From Haliea sp964022665 (GTDB lineage Bacteria > Pseudomonadota > Gammaproteobacteria > Pseudomonadales > Halieaceae): a stretch of 64,000 bases of DNA. Location of the stretch: positions 62,001 to 126,000 of the forward strand of contig CAXIDF010000006.1 in NCBI GenBank assembly GCA_964022665.1, given 5' to 3'. Numbering within the stretch: position 1 is the first letter of the stretch; each line of letters starts with the position of its first letter. The translations under genes were made by a program, and so were the position numbers. A model generated the notes under the pieces. The model worked only from the letters and a program-made list of their open reading frames with translations. It was not told the origin of the DNA and ran no database searches. Positions 1 through 6,508 of the stretch are shown one piece after another.

Positions 1-1
1 G

Positions 2-325
2 GCGATCGTCTTCTTCGGCCTTTCGGCCTACGCCCTGACCACGCGCAAGGACTTCTCGTTCATGGGCGGCTTCCTGATGGTCGGCCTGATCGTGGCTGTA
101 GTGGCCATGATCGCCAACATTTTCCTGGCCATTCCGGCGCTGTCGCTGACCATTTCAGCCGCGGTCATCATGATCATGTCCGGCCTGATCCTGTTTGACA
201 CCAGCCGCATCATCCACGGGGGTGAAACCAACTACATCCGCGCCACAGTGGGCCTGTACCTGAACATCTATAACCTGTTCGTGCACATGCTGTCGCTGCT
301 CACCGCGCTTGGCGGCGATGACTGA
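2..325 (+). CDS. Bax inhibitor-1 / YccA family membrane protein, C-terminal part
   Basis: The frame is open from the window edge and ends at TGA 323-325, so the N-terminus lies outside. About 107 residues are visible. They contain three hydrophobic helices (around 20-38, 42-62 and 80-100 of the visible part) and the family's C-terminal signature: a short 'FDTSRIIHGGETNYIRAT' stretch followed by 'LYLNIYNLF'. Members of this family are polytopic inner-membrane proteins. E. coli YccA modulates the FtsH protease and YbhL is a paralogue; a proton-gated calcium leak is proposed for some homologues. The gene is followed by an intrinsic terminator, so tusD is probably a separate unit. Family assignment is firm, but the exact role is not known from sequence. 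Confidence 0.9.
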   Translation, partial: AIVFFGLSAYALTTRKDFSFMGGFLMVGLIVAVVAMIANIFLAIPALSLTISAAVIMIMSGLILFDTSRIIHGGETNYIRATVGLYLNIYNLFVHMLSLLTALGGDD

Positions 326-348
326 GCACAGCCACACTGCAGCCACCC

Positions 349-375
349 AACCCCGGCTCATGCCGGGGTTTTTTG
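349..375 (+). terminator. Rho-independent terminator after the BI-1 family gene
   Basis: A 9-bp GC-rich stem (AACCCCGGC / GCCGGGGTT) with a 4-nt TCAT loop runs directly into a run of T. It lies 24 bp after the stop codon and 14 bp before tusD. Confidence 0.9.
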
Positions 376-388
376 TTGGCCGCGCTGC

Positions 389-793
389 ATGACCCTGCAC
401 TATTGCCTGCTGGTGCTTGCTGCCCCCACATCCGGGCACACCAGCCTCACGGCGGCGCGTTTCGCTGCCGCCCTGCTCGCGCGCGGTCACACGCTGTCGC
501 GGGTGTTTTTCTTGGATAATGGCACCAGCAATGGGCTTGCCACGGCCATCACACCGCAGGATGAACGCAGTCCACAGCAGGCCTGGTCAACGCTTGCCGA
601 TGCGAACGGCACCGAGCTGGTGCTCTGCGTCAGCTCCGCGGTGAAGCGCGGCCTGCTGGACAGTGCCGAAGCGCAGCGCCACGGCTTCCCCGCGGCCACT
701 GTTCACCCCGGTTTTACCCTGGGCGGATTGGGCCTGCTGGTGGAAGCCATGCAGTCCGCCGACCGGGTTGTCACCTTCGGCGCGCCCGCATGA
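389..793 (+). CDS. tusD: Sulfurtransferase complex subunit TusD (DsrE family)
   Basis: 134 residues, matching TusD length. TusD is the catalytic subunit of the cytoplasmic TusBCD hexamer. It accepts persulfide sulfur from TusA and passes it through TusE to MnmA for 2-thiolation of wobble uridine 34 in tRNA Glu, Lys and Gln. The conserved cysteine is Cys80, in the 'LCVSSAVKRG' segment that follows a beta strand, as in E. coli TusD Cys78. An N-terminal alpha/beta fold and a Gly-rich 'FTLGGLGLLVEAM' segment fit the DsrE fold. Its stop overlaps the tusC start in an ATGA, so the two are translationally coupled. The order tusD-tusC-tusB-tusE is that of many gammaproteobacteria. Confidence 0.95.
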   Translation: MTLHYCLLVLAAPTSGHTSLTAARFAAALLARGHTLSRVFFLDNGTSNGLATAITPQDERSPQQAWSTLADANGTELVLCVSSAVKRGLLDSAEAQRHGFPAATVHPGFTLGGLGLLVEAMQSADRVVTFGAPA

Positions 794-1161
794 AGGCCGC
801 TGCACAAGAGGGCGTTCTGGTAGTCACCCGACACCCCCAGCCAGGCCGCAGCCTCGCGCGCAGTGCGCTCGATACCGCGTTGGCCACCGCCGCCTTTGAG
901 CAACCGGTCAACCTGCTGTTTCTCGGTGCCGGCGTGCTGCAACTGCTACCGGAGCAGGACACATCCGGCGTCGGCGTGCGTAACCTGCGCAAGGTCATCG
1001 ATTCCATCCCGCTTTACGATCTGGAGCATTGCTACGTGGATGCCGAGGCTGCGGCACGCGCCGGGCTCACAGCAACAGACCTGCCACCGGGGGCCATTCT
1101 GGTTGATCACACGGCCCTGCGCGCGCTGTTCGACAGCCACCGCCACATACTCGGCTTCTGA
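790..1161 (+). CDS. tusC: Sulfurtransferase complex subunit TusC (DsrF family)
   Basis: 123 residues. This is a non-catalytic DsrE-fold subunit of the TusBCD complex for tRNA 2-thiolation. It carries the expected early 'ARSALDTALATAAFEQPVNLLFLGAGV' region (helix then strand) and the 'NLRKVIDSIPLYDL' segment typical of TusC/DsrF. The start ATG overlaps the tusD stop by 4 nt. Two bases separate its stop from tusB. Identification rests on operon order as well as on the motif pattern. Confidence 0.92.
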   Translation: MKAAAQEGVLVVTRHPQPGRSLARSALDTALATAAFEQPVNLLFLGAGVLQLLPEQDTSGVGVRNLRKVIDSIPLYDLEHCYVDAEAAARAGLTATDLPPGAILVDHTALRALFDSHRHILGF

Positions 1162-1163
1162 CC

Positions 1164-1454
1164 ATGTTGCACACACTCAATTGCAGCCCCGGCCATCCTG
1201 CTGTGCAGGACTGCATCGCACTCTTGCAGCCAGAGGACGCCCTGCTCCTGCTGGGAGACGGTGTCTACATCGCGCTGGAGAACAGCCAGGGCTGGCCGGC
1301 ACTGCAGGCGAGCGGAGCCACACTGCATGTGCTGGAGGCCGATGCCAGAGCCGCAGGGGTACAACACCGCCTGGCGCCCTGCTTCACGCTGGTAGACGAT
1401 GCCGGTTTCGTTGCGCTGAGCGAGCTGCACGCGCGACAAATGGCCTGGTACTAG
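1164..1454 (+). CDS. tusB: Sulfurtransferase complex subunit TusB (DsrH family)
   Basis: 96 residues. It is the smallest subunit of the TusBCD sulfur-relay complex. The start 'MLHTLNCSP' and the downstream 'LLLLGDGVYIAL' strand-turn match TusB/DsrH. The C-terminal 'MAWY' corresponds to the family's usual short aromatic end. The gene sits 2 nt after tusC and 8 nt before the chosen tusE start, inside the compact tus operon. Confidence 0.9.
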   Translation: MLHTLNCSPGHPAVQDCIALLQPEDALLLLGDGVYIALENSQGWPALQASGATLHVLEADARAAGVQHRLAPCFTLVDDAGFVALSELHARQMAWY

Positions 1455-1462
1455 GCCCGGCC

Positions 1463-1780
1463 ATGCTACCCGCTACCGCGTTTACCCCCGAGGGCTTCCT
1501 CAAGGACCTGTCTGCATGGACACCTGCCGTTGCGGAGCAAATGGCTGCAACAGAGGGTATTGTGCTGACCCCCGCCCACTGGGAAGTGCTTCACCTGCTA
1601 CGCGACTACTACCAGCAATTCGACAGTTCACCCGCCATGCGCCCACTGGTGAAGTGGGTCCGCATCAACCTGGGTGAAGACTGCGGCCGCAGCGTTTACC
1701 TGCTGTCACTCTTCCCCGGTTCACCGGCTAAAATTGCCAGCAAGATCGCCGGCCTGCCCAAACCCGATAACTGCCTGTAA
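1463..1780 (+). CDS. tusE: TusE/DsrC-family sulfur carrier protein
   Basis: 105 residues from ATG 1463, chosen because homology begins immediately after it; the frame is open further upstream but reads through tusB out of register. The DsrC/TusE core is clear: 'EGFLKDLSAW', 'EGIVLTPAHWEVL', 'LRDYYQQF' and a C-terminal 'IAGLPKPDNCL' with the invariant penultimate cysteine (Cys104). The second DsrC cysteine about 11 residues earlier is a serine here (IASKIAGL). That points to the tRNA-thiolation carrier TusE rather than a dissimilatory-sulfite-reductase DsrC. It receives sulfur from TusD and delivers it to MnmA, which is encoded at 25.5 kb. Confidence 0.92.
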   Translation: MLPATAFTPEGFLKDLSAWTPAVAEQMAATEGIVLTPAHWEVLHLLRDYYQQFDSSPAMRPLVKWVRINLGEDCGRSVYLLSLFPGSPAKIASKIAGLPKPDNCL

Positions 1781-1803
1781 CCCCAGCACCACGAGACCTA
1801 TTC

Positions 1804-2898
1804 ATGCCCCTCTCCCACATCGATCCGGCACACTATGACGCCCTGCTGGCAGCCAAAGTGGCGCGCACCTGCGAGCAGCTGGCACCTTTCACTGCATCGG
1901 CACCCACCGTCATTCCGTCTCCGCCCGAGGCCTTTCGCATGCGCGCGGAGTTTCGCGTGTGGCACAACGGGGATGCGCTGGACTACGTCATGTTCCCACC
2001 CGGGGAGCCACAGAACCCGGTCGCCATCACCCGGTTTCCGATTGCCTGTGCCGCGATACAGGCACTCATGCCCGACCTGCTCGCGGCGCTGCGCGCGCAC
2101 ACGGAACTCCGGCGCAAACTGTTCCAGGTTGAATTCCTCAGTACCACCAGCGGCGAAACACTGGTGACACTGGCGTATCACCGGCGTCTGGACACCGCCT
2201 GGGAAACCGCGGCAGCAGCCCTGGCCGGACAATTCAAGTTGGTGCTGGTGGGTCGCAGTCGCAAGCAGAAAGTGGTAGTTGGGCGTGACTACGTGACCGA
2301 AACCCTGCACATCGCCGGGCGCGACTATCACTACCGGCAGTACGACCAGGCATTCACCCAGCCCAATGCCGCGGTGAACCGGCAGATGATCGAATGGGCC
2401 TGCGCAAGTGTCGCTGAGGAAGGCGGCGATCTACTGGAACTGTATTGCGGCAATGGCAACTTCACCCTGCCGCTGTCACGCCACTTCAACCAGGTGCTGG
2501 CGACCGAGCTGGCCAAAACGTCCATTCGCGCCGCCCAGTGGGGCATTGCAGCCAACCACATCGAAAACGTTGCCATGATCCGTTTGGCCGCGGAGGAAGT
2601 GACCCAGGCCATGAACGGTGAACGCGAATTCCGGCGCCTGGTCGACCTGCCACAGCCCCTGTCGGCGTATACATTGAATACGGTGTTCGTGGACCCACCG
2701 AGAGCGGGCCTGGACGCGGCGACCGTTGCCATGGTGCAGCGCTTCCCCACAATCGTCTACGTGTCCTGCAACCCGGCGACGCTGGCGGAGAACCTTGCCA
2801 CGCTGTCACTGAGCCATGACATCAGCCGCTTTGCCCTGTTTGATCAGTTCCCCTATACGGCGCACATGGAGTGCGGCGTGGTACTGCGCCGCCGGTAG
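1804..2898 (+). CDS. trmA: tRNA (uracil-5-)-methyltransferase TrmA
   Basis: 364 residues, the usual TrmA length. It makes ribothymidine at tRNA position 54 using S-adenosylmethionine; E. coli TrmA also modifies tmRNA. Visible motifs: SAM-binding 'LELYCGNGNF' (211-220), 'DPPR' (297-300), the catalytic nucleophile Cys322 in 'VSCNP', and the base Glu356 in 'HMECG'. The protein lacks the N-terminal TRAM domain and FeS cysteines that mark RlmD/RlmC. It follows the tus genes by 23 bp, so a tRNA-modification operon is likely. It converges on the next minus-strand gene with only 5 bp between the stops. Confidence 0.96.
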   Translation: MPLSHIDPAHYDALLAAKVARTCEQLAPFTASAPTVIPSPPEAFRMRAEFRVWHNGDALDYVMFPPGEPQNPVAITRFPIACAAIQALMPDLLAALRAHTELRRKLFQVEFLSTTSGETLVTLAYHRRLDTAWETAAAALAGQFKLVLVGRSRKQKVVVGRDYVTETLHIAGRDYHYRQYDQAFTQPNAAVNRQMIEWACASVAEEGGDLLELYCGNGNFTLPLSRHFNQVLATELAKTSIRAAQWGIAANHIENVAMIRLAAEEVTQAMNGEREFRRLVDLPQPLSAYTLNTVFVDPPRAGLDAATVAMVQRFPTIVYVSCNPATLAENLATLSLSHDISRFALFDQFPYTAHMECGVVLRRR

Positions 2899-2903
2899 AT
2901 GCG

Positions 2904-3851
2904 CTAGCAGCGAATACCGAACGCCAACAAACCTCGCCCCAGCACCTCATCCAGGCGCTCCACATCGGCCGCGTTGACCTCCAGATACCTCAGGCCCTCC
3001 GCTTTGCACACTTCCTTGTTGCGCAGGCGCGCGGCAAGCTTTGGCGGTGCCGCCTCGTCATCCCAGCAATCGATATACACACTGCCTGCAGGCAGGTAGA
3101 AGTCGGCCCACAGGGGCTCCTCCACCGGCAGCGCACGACGCGTGGCATGCGCCAACTGCGCCAGGTACAACCAGTTGCACACCACTGCCTGCAACGGGCT
3201 TTCCGTTTGATGGCCATCGATGCCGCTGCAGGCGCTGCTTGCCTGCACGCTGCGAGACTCAGGCTCCGTCTCCACCTGTGCAAAAAGATCCGGTTCCGCC
3301 GACTCGGGCGCAGCACCAACCTGCTCCGCTTCCCGATTCTGCTCCGCGCATTCCGGTTGGCCGGACAGGCGCTCCAGCTCGCGGTGAATGACCGGGTGAT
3401 CGACAATTTCGTGCGGCCAGCTGACGTAGAATGCACCCGTGCTGTCGCTCTCCACCTGCAGCCCTCCCAGATGGCGGCCGAAATCAGTCAGCTCCCAGCC
3501 GAGAATACTGTGCTGTTGCAGGCCCAGTTCCGCGAGCGCACGGTTCAGCTGTCGCGGCTGTAAACGCGAATAGTAGCGCCGCATCTGGCTGGCGGTGATA
3601 CGCTGGTTGGATTCAATGGCACTGAGCAGGGGGTGTTGCACAAGCGCCCCGGGCCAGACGATGTACCGGCCGAAGCGTTTGCTGTCGCGATAGGTGCCGC
3701 CCTCGTATTCCCCTTTTTGCGTGAGCAACCAGTTGTCCGCGTGGCGACGTATCCAGCCGTAGTCCTTCAGCGTCACAAACAGCTGCTGCACTGGAATTTC
3801 CAGCGCACGGGCCAGCGCGCTGGTGGACAGGCGCTCCTCTTCATGGCTCAT
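2904..3851 (-). CDS. Winged-helix protein with a C-terminal PD-(D/E)XK-nuclease-like domain
   Basis: 315 residues. Residues 1-130 look like two tandem winged-helix modules ('LSTSALARALEIPVQQLF', then 'ITASQMRRYYSRLQP'). Residues 165-220 are an acidic low-complexity linker. Residues 220-310 resemble a restriction-endonuclease-like fold: 'ADFYLPAGSVYIDCW' (strand ending in Asp261), then 'RLRNKEVCKAEGLRYLEV' (Lys279 and a strand) and a final helix. The core motif has Asp-Cys-Trp where most relatives carry Glu-x-Trp-Gly, so activity is uncertain. The start overlaps the dUTPase stop by 4 nt (ATGA), so the two are co-transcribed. Some databases label distant relatives 'glycerol kinase', for which I see no basis. 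The function is unknown. Confidence 0.6.
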   Translation of the reverse strand: MSHEEERLSTSALARALEIPVQQLFVTLKDYGWIRRHADNWLLTQKGEYEGGTYRDSKRFGRYIVWPGALVQHPLLSAIESNQRITASQMRRYYSRLQPRQLNRALAELGLQQHSILGWELTDFGRHLGGLQVESDSTGAFYVSWPHEIVDHPVIHRELERLSGQPECAEQNREAEQVGAAPESAEPDLFAQVETEPESRSVQASSACSGIDGHQTESPLQAVVCNWLYLAQLAHATRRALPVEEPLWADFYLPAGSVYIDCWDDEAAPPKLAARLRNKEVCKAEGLRYLEVNAADVERLDEVLGRGLLAFGIRC

Positions 3852-4546
3852 TGAGGCACATCGGCCGTGGCACCGGGGTAGCGTGCCTGCAATGCCGCGT
3901 AGACCTGGTCGGCATAGTCATCAGCCGCGCTATCCAGCACGGCCAGCACCTCCACGAGGTGTTCGTTGTCCTCGCGGCCGGCCCACAGCTTCTGGTAAGT
4001 GCCCGCCTGATAGCCGTGGTCCTGGCGGAAGAAATTCAGCACGTTTTTGCCCACGTAGGCACTGTGCAGCTGGGTAAAATCAAGCTCAGCTGCGTGCATG
4101 AGCTCCCAGAAACGGCGCGGACAGAAACCCTGTGTTTGCAACGCATGCAAGGCGAGCGCTTCGGTGGCCTCGCGCACACCCAGGCCCGCCGGACTGAAAC
4201 CTTCGAGCTCGACTGCAATGTCCTCGGCTATCGCCTCAACCGTCTTGTCGCCAGCAAACAGTGCCGACAGCCCGAAGTGCCAGATGTCGATGACCTCCAG
4301 GCGCACCTGTTCCATATCCGGCGTCTGCTTTTTCCACCATTTATAGCCGTAATGTTCAATCAGCTCGCCGCATTCGATCCACAGCGCGCGGTACCAGGCG
4401 AAATCCTGATCGATCCACTGGGGGTGAATACGGGTGTTCATCCGGTCCTGCATGGCCAGCATGGTCTGCAATGCCTGTTTCAATTGCGGCGCCTCTACGT
4501 CTGAAAACAGACCGCAAGGATAACAGCGCCGCGAGTGGCGCACCAC
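3848..4546 (-). CDS. Dimeric all-alpha dUTP diphosphatase family protein
   Basis: 232 residues from a GTG at 4546. This start is weak: recognisable homology begins near residue 27 ('LQTMLAMQDRMN'), and no good Shine-Dalgarno or alternative ATG decides it. The metal-binding signature of all-alpha NTP pyrophosphatases is intact: Glu58-x-x-Glu61 ('ECGEL'), then Glu84-x-x-Asp87 ('EVIDIW'), together with the 'YGYKWWKK' helix and 'HFGLSALF'. The family hydrolyses dUTP to dUMP and PPi, which limits uracil in DNA and feeds thymidylate synthesis. It is unrelated in fold to trimeric Dut. It is the first gene of a two-gene unit with the nuclease-like protein. Confidence 0.8.
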   Translation of the reverse strand: MVRHSRRCYPCGLFSDVEAPQLKQALQTMLAMQDRMNTRIHPQWIDQDFAWYRALWIECGELIEHYGYKWWKKQTPDMEQVRLEVIDIWHFGLSALFAGDKTVEAIAEDIAVELEGFSPAGLGVREATEALALHALQTQGFCPRRFWELMHAAELDFTQLHSAYVGKNVLNFFRQDHGYQAGTYQKLWAGREDNEHLVEVLAVLDSAADDYADQVYAALQARYPGATADVPQ

Positions 4547-4766
4547 GTCACTTGAGCAGCCCCCGAGTCACATGTGGCGTGACATGGCGTACCTCAGCGC
4601 ATCCTCGCCCTGGCCTTGCCAGGGCCAACGCAGATTCGCCTTCGCGCATCACTTGCGGTACCTTCGCAACGCGGCCTGCAGCGGTATCGGAATAGCAGCG
4701 CCTGGCATTACCAACAACCGGGAGCAACGCAATGTTCTTGCCCAAACCACGAGAACGGCTCGCCTG

Positions 4767-5405
4767 ATGCAGGTCATTCTGGCCATGAGCGCCTTTATCC
4801 TCAGCCATGTGCTGATATCACGCACCGCCTTGCGGCCATGGCTTATCAGGCAGTTTGGCAGGCCCGCCTACATGGCTGGCTATTCGGTAGTTTCCTGCCT
4901 GCTACTGGCCTGGGTGATTCTGGCGTTGCTGGGCGCCGAACGTACCGCACTTTGGCCAACACCCGGGTGGTCCTACACATTCGCGGCCGTCACCACACTG
5001 CTCGCTTTCATCCTGATAGCCGCCGGTGCACTGTCACCCAATCCCTTCTCTGTGTCGTTCCGCAACGCGGGTTTCGATCCGAGCCGGCCCGGTATCGTGG
5101 GTTGGACGCGACATCCCCTGGTGTGGGGACTGACACTCTGGGGGGTCGCCCATGTACCGGCCAACGGCGAGTGGCCTGCCCTGCTGCTGTTTGGGGGCTC
5201 GGCAGTTTTTGGGGTAGTGGGGATTGCGTTGCTGCAGCACCGACTGAAGCATCAGCAGGTACCCTCGGTGACTCGCGGGCATATTGATCGCAACGCTCGC
5301 TTCGGCATTGCCTTGGGCAGTGTGTTGTGGGGCGCGCTGTTGGTCGCGCATCCTGTGCTATTTGGCGCCAATCCGCTGGCGCTATTGCGCGCCGTGTGGG
5401 GTTGA
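4767..5405 (+). CDS. NnrU family membrane protein
   Basis: 212 residues from ATG 4767, chosen because the hydrophobic N-terminal helix of the family starts there ('MQVILAMSAFILSHVLIS'). The upstream in-frame extension is polar and looks non-coding. Six or so transmembrane helices are visible. The conserved pieces are 'SHVLISR', 'RPAYMAGYSVVS', and 'GIVGWTRHPLVWGLTLWGVAHVPANG', where the Arg-His-Pro motif is a family hallmark. NnrU was named for an association with nitrate/nitrite respiration in alphaproteobacteria, and relatives include the carotenoid isomerase accessory Z-ISO. No denitrification gene is nearby, so the role here is open. The 220 bp upstream holds a 7-bp hairpin (4607-4625) without a T-run and no other gene. 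Confidence 0.8.
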   Translation: MQVILAMSAFILSHVLISRTALRPWLIRQFGRPAYMAGYSVVSCLLLAWVILALLGAERTALWPTPGWSYTFAAVTTLLAFILIAAGALSPNPFSVSFRNAGFDPSRPGIVGWTRHPLVWGLTLWGVAHVPANGEWPALLLFGGSAVFGVVGIALLQHRLKHQQVPSVTRGHIDRNARFGIALGSVLWGALLVAHPVLFGANPLALLRAVWG

Positions 5406-5504
5406 AGATCACAGACGGCAGCGTATATTGAATAGCAGCTGTCGCACCAGCGTCATGAAGTGATGCGATTGTCACTCATCATCGCATTGCGACTCTGGAA
5501 AAAC

Positions 5505-6191
5505 ATGCTGAATTCACGACAGGCCACACTTCTTATTTTCACCTTGCTCGCCGCGGGCATTGGCGCCTCGAATGCGAGCGCGCAACGTGGCGGCAACGTT
5601 GCCGAACCGCCGCCAGTTGGCAATATGGCGCCCGCCGCGATGGCCGCACTGTCCAAAGTTGAACTGCAGGGCGTTCGGCTCCATATGCCTATCGGCGAAG
5701 CAATCGATGCTCTGCAAGCGCAAGCGTACGATTTTGATTTGCAGAAAAATCAGCGGATGGGCAGAGGTTCATTTCTCGCCACCTACACCCTCGTGAAAGG
5801 TACCATTGTGAGTAACCAGCAGGATCGAGAGCGCTTTTTGCTCCACGTGCGCATGGATACACCGAATGATCCGCGTCAGCCGAATCAGTTCAACCCGGAA
5901 TGGCCAATCGTCGCTGTGGGATACATATTGCAAGACAGGGACAACACGGAAAATATCAAGCCATACTCAGGCTATGACTGGAGCGGAACGCCGCAGGAGG
6001 CCCAGACCTCCCGTGCCAGGCAAATCATCTGCCCGACACTCACTGCAGAGGGTTTTGCCTGTCGCGAAACGGATTTCGGGTTTACAACCGACCTGTTGCA
6101 GGATGGCAGTCGCGGTGGGGCGCTGGGCTCCTTCAGCGCAGCGGCAGACGGCACCTACAAAGTCAGCCTGCAGGCCGAGCAGCTTCGGTAA
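5505..6191 (+). CDS. Hypothetical secreted protein
   Basis: 228 residues from ATG 5505. Two earlier in-frame starts (GTG 5460, ATG 5463) would add 15 residues. I prefer 5505 because it begins a compact signal peptide ('MLNSRQATLLIFTLLAAG', cleavage after 'ASNASA'). The mature part has 'VRLHMPIGEAIDALQAQAYDF', a pattern seen in bacterial periplasmic proteins where a repeated 'G.s...a...L...GY' unit occurs. Two cysteines ('IICPTL', 'FACRET') could form a disulfide. I do not recognise the family. It stands alone, 99 bp after the nnrU-like gene and before a tRNA on the other strand. Confidence 0.65.
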   Translation: MLNSRQATLLIFTLLAAGIGASNASAQRGGNVAEPPPVGNMAPAAMAALSKVELQGVRLHMPIGEAIDALQAQAYDFDLQKNQRMGRGSFLATYTLVKGTIVSNQQDRERFLLHVRMDTPNDPRQPNQFNPEWPIVAVGYILQDRDNTENIKPYSGYDWSGTPQEAQTSRARQIICPTLTAEGFACRETDFGFTTDLLQDGSRGGALGSFSAAADGTYKVSLQAEQLR

Positions 6192-6244
6192 AGCTGAGCG
6201 CTTGGTGGCAGGGCAGATTTTTTCTACTTTATGTCTATTGTCGA

Positions 6245-6264
6245 AATCTCCGGGCTCGGAGATT
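6245..6264. terminator. Possible weak terminator hairpin downstream of tRNA-Leu
   Basis: An 8-bp perfect stem (AATCTCCG / CGGAGATT) with a GGCT loop. Read on the minus strand it lies 32 nt past the tRNA 3' end and is followed by TTTCG. Read on the plus strand it follows the secreted-protein gene with only a broken T-tract. The termination role is inferred. Confidence 0.4.
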
Positions 6265-6296
6265 GTGTTGTATTTCTCGTAACCTGTTGATTTTAC

Positions 6297-6384
6297 TGGT
6301 GCCCGGGACCGGAATCGAACCGGTACGATCGCAATGATCGGGAGATTTTAAGTCTCCTGTGTCTACCAATTTCACCACCCGGGC
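6297..6384 (-). tRNA. tRNA-Leu (anticodon TAA)
   Basis: 88 nt including an encoded CCA. The acceptor stem is GCCCGGG / CCCGGGC (7 bp), with discriminator A followed by CCA at 6299-6297. The D-loop has 'TTGGTAGAC', and the anticodon arm reads 'GACTTAAAATC' with anticodon UAA. A long variable arm typical of class II tRNAs and a T-arm 'GGTTCGATTCC' are present. It would read UUA, and UUG by wobble. There is no integrase or repeat of its 3' end nearby. Confidence 0.97.
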
Positions 6385-6417
6385 TGTAGGCAGTGGCGCA
6401 CCAGGCGCGCGGCGCGG

Positions 6418-6445
6418 ATCATAGCACAGCGACCTGTACGAACAA
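6418..6445 (-). promoter_or_regulatory. Probable promoter of tRNA-Leu
   Basis: On the minus strand TTGTTC (6445-6440) and TATGAT (6423-6418) are spaced by 16 nt. A very GC-rich discriminator (CCGCGCCGCGCG) follows, as in stringently controlled stable-RNA promoters. The expected start is near 6411, about 27 nt before the mature tRNA. Confidence 0.6.
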
Positions 6446-6508
6446 AAAGTTACGGCCTAGCCACCGTGTTACACTCGCTTTCTTTGACTGGTTGCGACTG
6501 GAAATCGT

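Noticed and set aside
863..1462. N-terminal extension of the tusE frame through tusC and tusB
   Set aside because: The reading frame is open by chance. tusC and tusB occupy it in other frames, and TusE homology begins at 1463.
1463..1780. DsrC of dissimilatory sulfur oxidation
   Set aside because: The second conserved cysteine of DsrC is replaced by serine, and no dsr genes are present. TusE is the better call.
4767..5405. Denitrification gene cluster suggested by the NnrU-like protein
   Set aside because: No nir, nor or nos gene is nearby. NnrU-family membrane proteins occur widely without denitrification.
6297..6384. tRNA-Leu as an integration site of a mobile island
   Set aside because: No integrase, no repeated tRNA 3' end and no change in gene character on either side were seen.
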